A model generated the notes under the pieces. The model ran no database searches. It was not told where the DNA came from and saw nothing but the letters and a program-made list of their open reading frames with translations. Of a DNA stretch of 64,000 nucleotides, positions 59,251 to 64,000 are shown one piece after another. The stretch comes from Leifsonia sp. PS1209 (GTDB lineage: Bacteria; Actinomycetota; Actinomycetes; Actinomycetales; Microbacteriaceae), in the NCBI RefSeq assembly GCF_012317045.1, contig NZ_CP051154.1, positions 3,596,001-3,660,000 of the forward strand. Direction: 5' to 3'. Every line of letters begins with the position of its first letter. The first letter of the stretch is position 1. The position numbers and the translations under genes were made by a program.

Positions 59251-60744
59251 ATGGACGTGGTGGCTGTATTGCAATCGATCGGCGTCTGGGTCTGCCTGAT
59301 CCTGGCGCTGACCGGCCTCATCCCGGTCATCGCAGCAGCGGCGACGTTCGTCGTCATCCCGTTCCACGCCTTCATCAACCACTACGGCAAGGCCAAGCCG
59401 TACCTCCCGCGCGTCGCCATCGTGGTGCCGGCCTGGAACGAGGGCGCGGTGATCGGCGCATCCATCGACCGGCTGATGAAGCTCGACTACCCGCGCGAGG
59501 CGCTCCGCATCTTCGTCGTCGACGACGCGAGCACCGACCTGACCCCGGATGTGGTGCGCGAGAAGGAGGCCCTCTACCCGGGCAACGTGGTGCTGCTGCG
59601 CCGCGACAAGGGCGGCGAGGGCAAGGCGCACACGCTGAACCACGGCATCCGGGAGATCCTCAAGGACGACTGGATGGAGGCCCTCCTGATCATGGACGCC
59701 GACGTCATCTACCTCCCGGACTCGCTGCGCAAGATGACCCGCCACTTCGCCGACCCGGAGGTGGGCGCCGTCTCCGCGTACATCCGCGAGGGCAGCAGCG
59801 ACCGCAACTACCTGACCAAGTTCATCGGCGTCGAATACGTGCTGTCGCAGCCGGCAGCGCGCCGCGCCCAGAACGTGCTCGGCGCGCAGGCCTGCCTGGC
59901 GGGCGGCGCGCAGCTGCACACGCGCGAGAACCTGCTCGCCATCGGCAGTCAGATCGACACGTCATCGCTCGCGGAGGACACGATCACCACGTTCGAGACG
60001 CAGCTCAAGGGCCGCACGGTGGTGTTCGAGCCGCACGCGCACGTCCTCGCGGAGGAGCCGCGGTCGGTCGACGCCCTGTGGAAGCAGCGGCTGCGCTGGG
60101 CACGCGGCAACGTGACGGTGACGGCGCGCTACAAGAACATCTGGTTCCGCCCGAGCGGCACCCACCACCTCGGCGCGTGGACGTTCGGCATCGTCTGGTT
60201 CAGCCTGTGGCTGCTGCCGCTCATCATGATCGTGTCGTCGATCGGCCTGGCCGGGCTGCTGTTCCTGCAGGCCGAGTTCGCCACGAACGTCTTCCGCGTG
60301 CTCTGGATCTCCGCGGCCCTCGCCTACCTGTTCATCCTGATCCTGGGCTCGCTGACGGATGCGAAGACCAGCAAACGCGAGCTGGGCCAGATCCTGCTGT
60401 TCCCCGGCATCGTCAACATCCTGGTGATGCTGACGGCGCTGTTCCCGAAGGTGATGCTGGTCTGGCTGCCCGGCCTGTTCGGCGCCACACTGGACGGCCC
60501 GGCGCTGTTCTGGCTGACGCTCGCCATCTACATCTGGATCCCGTTCTCGATGGTCGTCGCGTGGCTCGCCCGCAAGGCGGACCGCACGCGCGCGGGCCGC
60601 TGGCTGGCGCCCGCGCTGATCTACCTGGCCGGATACGGTTCGCTGCTGTGCGCGATCACGTTCGACTCCTACCTCAAGGAGCTCGCCCACGTCGAGGCGC
60701 GCTGGGACAAGACCGAGAAGGTCGGCAGAGTCGCGACGAACTGA
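59251..60744 (+). CDS. Processive family 2 glycosyltransferase (PgaC/cellulose-synthase-like)
   Basis: 497 aa; AGGGGAGG before the ATG. One N-terminal helix, a GT-A domain with VPAWNEG, VDDASTD, IMDADV (DxD), the ED of LAEDTITT and QRLRWARGN (QxxRW), then four to five C-terminal helices. This set defines processive beta-glycan synthases at the membrane. Polymer unknown. No accessory secretion gene is next to it. Confidence 0.9.
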   Translation: MDVVAVLQSIGVWVCLILALTGLIPVIAAAATFVVIPFHAFINHYGKAKPYLPRVAIVVPAWNEGAVIGASIDRLMKLDYPREALRIFVVDDASTDLTPDVVREKEALYPGNVVLLRRDKGGEGKAHTLNHGIREILKDDWMEALLIMDADVIYLPDSLRKMTRHFADPEVGAVSAYIREGSSDRNYLTKFIGVEYVLSQPAARRAQNVLGAQACLAGGAQLHTRENLLAIGSQIDTSSLAEDTITTFETQLKGRTVVFEPHAHVLAEEPRSVDALWKQRLRWARGNVTVTARYKNIWFRPSGTHHLGAWTFGIVWFSLWLLPLIMIVSSIGLAGLLFLQAEFATNVFRVLWISAALAYLFILILGSLTDAKTSKRELGQILLFPGIVNILVMLTALFPKVMLVWLPGLFGATLDGPALFWLTLAIYIWIPFSMVVAWLARKADRTRAGRWLAPALIYLAGYGSLLCAITFDSYLKELAHVEARWDKTEKVGRVATN

Positions 60745-60756
60745 GGCGCGCGTCGC

Positions 60757-61176
60757 CTATTCGACGATCGTGACCTTCACCGGGATGTTCCCGCGGGTGG
60801 CATTCGAGTACGGGCAGAGCTGGTGCGCCTTCTCCGCGAGCAGATCGGCCTGCTCACGACCGACGCGCGGGATGTAGACGTCGAGCTCGACCGCGAGCCC
60901 GAACCCGCCGTCCCCGTTCGCCCCGATGCCGACGCTCGACGACACGGAGGCGTCCGTGGTGTCCAGCTTCTCGCTGCGCCCGGCGGCATGGATGGCGCTG
61001 AGGAAGCACGCAGCGTACCCGGCGGCGAACAGCTGCTCCGGGTTGGTCCCCTCGCCGGAGCCGCCCAGCTCCTTCGGCGGACGCGTGTCGAAGTCGAGGA
61101 GGTCGTCCTCGCTGCGGACGTGGCCGTCCCGTCCCCCACCAGTGGCGTGCGCGATTGCGGTGTAAGCGATATCCAT
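60757..61176 (-). CDS. Organic hydroperoxide resistance protein (Ohr)
   Basis: 139 aa. The thiol peroxidase Cys pair is present: Cys57 (YAACFLSA) and Cys121 (QLCPYSNATRGN). Reduces organic peroxides with lipoyl thiols in the cytosol. N-terminal GGGRDGHVRSEDD is usual for Ohr. No OhrR gene is adjacent. Confidence 0.93.
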   Translation of the reverse strand: MDIAYTAIAHATGGGRDGHVRSEDDLLDFDTRPPKELGGSGEGTNPEQLFAAGYAACFLSAIHAAGRSEKLDTTDASVSSSVGIGANGDGGFGLAVELDVYIPRVGREQADLLAEKAHQLCPYSNATRGNIPVKVTIVE

Positions 61177-61246
61177 GCCTTCAGCACACAGCAGCGCTCT
61201 GAACGGGCGCTGGGAGGGGTGCGGGAGGGGTGGGTGTAATGGGTGG

Positions 61247-62173
61247 CTACCGCCCCAGCGGGAACCGCTGCCCCGAGTACTCCTCCAGCAGCGCCCACAC
61301 CCGCTCGCCGACCGCCCGGTCGCGCGTGGTCGGCGTCGCGAGCGCGCGAGCCGGCACGCCCTTGGTCACCCAGCGCGGGCCGAGGAAGTCGCCGCCGCGC
61401 ACCTCCGGGTCCAATGCCGCGCGCACCGGAACCCAGGCGCCGTGATCTTTGCCCTGCGTCCAGGCCGCCTGCAGGTTGTCCGCGAAGCGCTTCACCTTCG
61501 ACGGCTGGTTGACGCCCCGGATGCCCGGGGTGCGGCCAGAGGTCGAGTATCCGGGATGCACGACGACACTCGCGATGTCCGCACCGGCGGCGCGCAGCCG
61601 GCGGTCGAGTTCGAAGCCGAAGACCTGCGCGGCGATCTTCGATTGCGCGTACGCCTTCCACGACGTGTACGAACCGTCGAGCTGCAGGTCGTCGAGCGGG
61701 AAGCGGGCGAGCAGCGTTGCCAGGGAGCCGAGGGTCACGATTCTCGCTCCCGGGGTGCGTTCGAGCACTGGCAGGGCGAGCGCCGTCAGCTGGAAGTGGC
61801 CGAGCACGTTGGTGGAGAGGACGAGTTCGTTGCCCCGCGCATCCACTGCCCGGTCGGCGGGTGCGTGCACGATGCCGGCGTTGAGGAGCAGCACGTCCAG
61901 CCGCTCCCGTTCCAGCAGCGCGGCGGCGGCCCCGGCGACCGAAGCGTGGTCGGAGACGTCGAGCGGTGTCGCTTCGACGCTCGCACCCGGCACGCGGCGA
62001 CGGATCGCGGACACGGCCGCCTCCGCCCGTTCCTGGCTGCGGCAGGCGAGCACGACGTGCGCTCCTGCTGCGGCGAGCTGTTCGCTCGCGAAGTAGCCGA
62101 CTCCGGCGTTCGCGCCGGTGACCACGACCGTGTTGCCGTGCGCGTCAGGCACGGCCTCCGGGTGCCAGGTCAC
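61247..62173 (-). CDS. SDR oxidoreductase, protochlorophyllide-reductase-like
   Basis: 308 aa. TGANAGVG cofactor motif, LNAGI, and the active-site YAQSK with a preceding Ser. Length and the GVNQPSK tail fit the broad retinol/protochlorophyllide-type SDR group. ATG overlaps the chorismate mutase stop by 4 nt (62170-62173). Substrate unknown. Confidence 0.87.
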   Translation of the reverse strand: MTWHPEAVPDAHGNTVVVTGANAGVGYFASEQLAAAGAHVVLACRSQERAEAAVSAIRRRVPGASVEATPLDVSDHASVAGAAAALLERERLDVLLLNAGIVHAPADRAVDARGNELVLSTNVLGHFQLTALALPVLERTPGARIVTLGSLATLLARFPLDDLQLDGSYTSWKAYAQSKIAAQVFGFELDRRLRAAGADIASVVVHPGYSTSGRTPGIRGVNQPSKVKRFADNLQAAWTQGKDHGAWVPVRAALDPEVRGGDFLGPRWVTKGVPARALATPTTRDRAVGERVWALLEEYSGQRFPLGR

Positions 62174-62484
62174 TTGGCGCTCTCGGTGGCGATCCGTTCG
62201 TGGTGGTGGATGACTTCGGCGACGATGAAGTTGAGGAACTTCTCGGCGAACGCGGGGTCGAGGTGGCTCTCCTCGGCGAGCGCGCGCAGGCGCTGGATCT
62301 GCTCGCGCTCACGCTCCGGATCGGCGGCGGGGAGCCCGTGCTCCGCTTTCAGCGCGCCGACCTGCTGCGTGAACTTGAACCGTTCGGCGAGCATGTGCAC
62401 CACCGCCGCGTCGATGTTGTCGATGCTCTGCCGGATGCTGTGCAGCCGCTCGATCGCTGCGGCGGCGTCCTCGTTCTGACCCAT
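62170..62484 (-). CDS. AroQ-type chorismate mutase
   Basis: 104 aa, all-helical. Helix 1 IRQSIDNIDAAVVHMLAERF carries the Arg/Asp pattern, then KAEHGLPAADPEREREQ and helix 3 with FIVAEVIHHHERIA, matching AroQ domains of about 90 residues. Converts chorismate to prephenate for Phe/Tyr synthesis. No secretion signal. Confidence 0.93.
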   Translation of the reverse strand: MGQNEDAAAAIERLHSIRQSIDNIDAAVVHMLAERFKFTQQVGALKAEHGLPAADPEREREQIQRLRALAEESHLDPAFAEKFLNFIVAEVIHHHERIATESAK

Positions 62485-62539
62485 CCTCCGACTTTATCCG
62501 ACAGGGCTGTATACCACTGGCCCGCGCCGGCCCGCGCGG

Positions 62540-63880
62540 CTACAGCGACGGCGACGGGTCGGCAAGCACCCGCGTCAGCACCGGCCGCGTTGCGCGCAGG
62601 CCGAGCCAGACCAGCAGGATCCCGGCGGCCAGGCAGCCGGCGATCATCAGGATGCTGGCGGGCGCCACGATCAGGCTGATCTCCGCGAGCGGGAAGATCA
62701 CGACCGCCGCCGTCACCGCAGAGCCGATCGTCGTGATGCGGAGCGGGGAGAGTACGGCGCGGGAGCGGGCGGCGTTCATCGTCTCCACGGGCATCCCGAG
62801 CCTGTCGAGGCTGACGTACACGGCCCTGCGGTCGAGCACCGCCGACGCCTGGTTCACGCCGACCGAGCAGGCCACCATGAGGAACGACGCGACCACCGTG
62901 ATGATGACGCCGGTGCGGATGTCCGCGAACAGCTGCAGGGATGCGGCGTCCGCCTTCCCGCTGTCGGCCGCGACGCCGAGCAGGGCGACCCCGACCCCCG
63001 CGAAGACGGCCATGAAGCTGGTCATCGCGACACCGGACACCTGCCGCCAGGCCGCCTTGGGCGACTCCAGGATGCCGCGGGCGGCGAGCAGTTTCGTCAC
63101 CGTTCCCGCACGCTTGGCCTGACCGGAGGCGACCAGTCTGATCACCCACGGTCCCACCAGGTTGAGCACCGCGATGGTGCCGCCGAACCCGACGGCCAGG
63201 ATCGTCAGGATCACGCCGAAGCCGGAGACCAGCTGCACGATGTACATCGCCACGAACGTCACGGCGACCACCGCCAGGCCGACCACCACGCGCACCCAGT
63301 GCATCCTGGGCGCCGTCTGCCTGGTGCGGACTCCGAGCGGCGACAGGATGACGCCGCGCAGCCCGACCACGGCGCTGACCGCGGCGAGCGCCCCGACGGC
63401 GACCACCACGAGCACGACGAGCAGTGGATGCAGGAACACCGCAGCAGCGCCGAGCGGCTCCCCGCGGAACGGGATGAGCCCCACCAGCGGCACGGCGCCG
63501 AGCGAGATCACCACCCCGGCGAGCGCACCGACCAGCGCGAGCACGGTCGACTCGATGACGGTCAGGGCGGTGACGGTGCCCGGCGTCGCGCCGAGCAGGC
63601 GCAGGCTGGCGAGCCTGTCGTCCCTACGGCGGGCGGAGAGCCTCGCCGCAGAGCCGCCGAGCGCCACCAGCGGCACGATCAGCAGCGCGAGGGCGACCAC
63701 GGCGAGCAGCTGGTAGAGGAAGGCCGTCTCGTCCGTCCAGGAGAAGAACGCCTGGGCGCCGCCCGCGACGACGAGCAGCAGGGCGGTGACCACGGCGAAG
63801 GCGACGACGGGGAGCACGATGGTCGCCCGGTCTGTGGCGGAGCGACGGCCGAGCAGCCAGGCCAGTCTGAGGGTGTTCAT
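62540..63880 (-). CDS. FtsX-like ABC transporter permease
   Basis: 446 aa. N-terminal helix, FtsX-domain segment with the LRLLGATPGTVTALTVIES motif, then about eight membrane helices. The large extracellular domain of MacB-type proteins is small or absent. ATG overlaps the stop of the ATPase gene (63877-63880). Probably a lipoprotein or peptide exporter. Confidence 0.88.
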   Translation of the reverse strand: MNTLRLAWLLGRRSATDRATIVLPVVAFAVVTALLLVVAGGAQAFFSWTDETAFLYQLLAVVALALLIVPLVALGGSAARLSARRRDDRLASLRLLGATPGTVTALTVIESTVLALVGALAGVVISLGAVPLVGLIPFRGEPLGAAAVFLHPLLVVLVVVAVGALAAVSAVVGLRGVILSPLGVRTRQTAPRMHWVRVVVGLAVVAVTFVAMYIVQLVSGFGVILTILAVGFGGTIAVLNLVGPWVIRLVASGQAKRAGTVTKLLAARGILESPKAAWRQVSGVAMTSFMAVFAGVGVALLGVAADSGKADAASLQLFADIRTGVIITVVASFLMVACSVGVNQASAVLDRRAVYVSLDRLGMPVETMNAARSRAVLSPLRITTIGSAVTAAVVIFPLAEISLIVAPASILMIAGCLAAGILLVWLGLRATRPVLTRVLADPSPSL

Positions 63881-64000
63881 CGGGTGACCGCCTCGTCGAC
63901 GATGCAGCCGTCGGCGAGCCGCAGCACCCGGGAGCAGCGGGCGGCGACCTCCTCGTCGTGGGTGACGACCACGAGCGACCGGCCGCGGCCGGTGGTCGAG
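63877..64000 (-). CDS. ABC transporter ATP-binding protein, C-terminal end
   Basis: Only the last 40 codons lie in the window. On the minus strand they read to an H-loop SLVVVTHDEEVA and end VDEAVTR. Partner of the FtsX-like permease with a 4-nt stop-start overlap. Confidence 0.85.
   Translation of the reverse strand, partial: STTGRGRSLVVVTHDEEVAARCSRVLRLADGCIVDEAVTR

Noticed and set aside
1..64000. tRNA, rRNA, insertion sequence or prophage
   Set aside because: I found no cloverleaf-type sequences, rRNA motifs, transposases, integrases or phage genes in reading both strands.

Overview
The window is chromosomal DNA from a high-GC Gram-positive bacterium, most likely an actinobacterium of the Microbacteriaceae (Leifsonia-like). 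The basis is strong G/C bias at third codon positions, many GTG/TTG starts, chains of ATGA/GTGA stop-start overlaps, many genes with a -10 hexamer 6-7 nt before the start codon (leaderless mRNAs), a DUF3073 gene, and dispersed purine genes with a separate PurS. I saw no tRNA, rRNA, CRISPR array, transposase, integrase or replication origin, and no gene-free stretch longer than 300 bases.

Layout. 0-9.3 kb: 3' end of a glycogen-debranching-type enzyme, a flavin monooxygenase, DUF3073, an ABC exporter with a two-component system, a Calx-beta surface protein and a glycosyltransferase. 9.4-17.5 kb: purM and purF on the minus strand, purD and purC on the plus strand, with small conserved genes and an alditol oxidase between them. 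17.7-24.8 kb: a P1B-type metal ATPase, an RraA-like protein, a divergent TetR/membrane-protein pair, a VOC protein, and a DHA2 exporter with its PadR regulator.

24.9-33.2 kb plus 33.4-34.4 kb: a sugar locus that fits oxidative L-fucose (or a similar 6-deoxy or aldose sugar) catabolism. It has a FadR-type regulator, CUT1 ABC importer, mutarotase, COG3618 lactonase, enolase-superfamily dehydratase, SDR, zinc dehydrogenase and AKR aldose dehydrogenase. Three copies of an ATACGTAT palindrome tie the regulator to the importer and the dehydrogenases. 34.5-37.1 kb: a LacI regulator and a GH51 arabinofuranosidase with a clear operator. 37.1-39.7 kb: UPF0114, a UDG-like protein and a cation/proton antiporter.

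39.7-42.4 kb: a three-gene unit of a KAS III-like thiolase-fold enzyme, a haem-oxygenase-like diiron protein and a protein I do not recognise. This is the best candidate in the window for an undescribed pathway. 42.5-49.4 kb: an organophosphonate (probably 2-aminoethylphosphonate) locus with ABC importer, FAD oxidase, phosphonatase-like HAD and HpnZ-like dehydrogenase, with PHO-box-like repeats before phnD and phnC.

49.6-53.9 kb: tryptophan-to-anthranilate genes (TDO, an amidohydrolase in the place of formamidase, kynureninase) and a PaaX-type regulator. 54.0-58.2 kb: purS, purQ and purL with two small membrane genes between. 58.2-64.0 kb: an EamA exporter, a processive GT2 synthase preceded by an 11-bp tandem repeat, Ohr, an SDR, chorismate mutase, and an FtsX-like permease with the end of its ATPase. 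The purine genes form a backbone into which about 36 kb of catabolic and transport genes are interposed between purC and purS.
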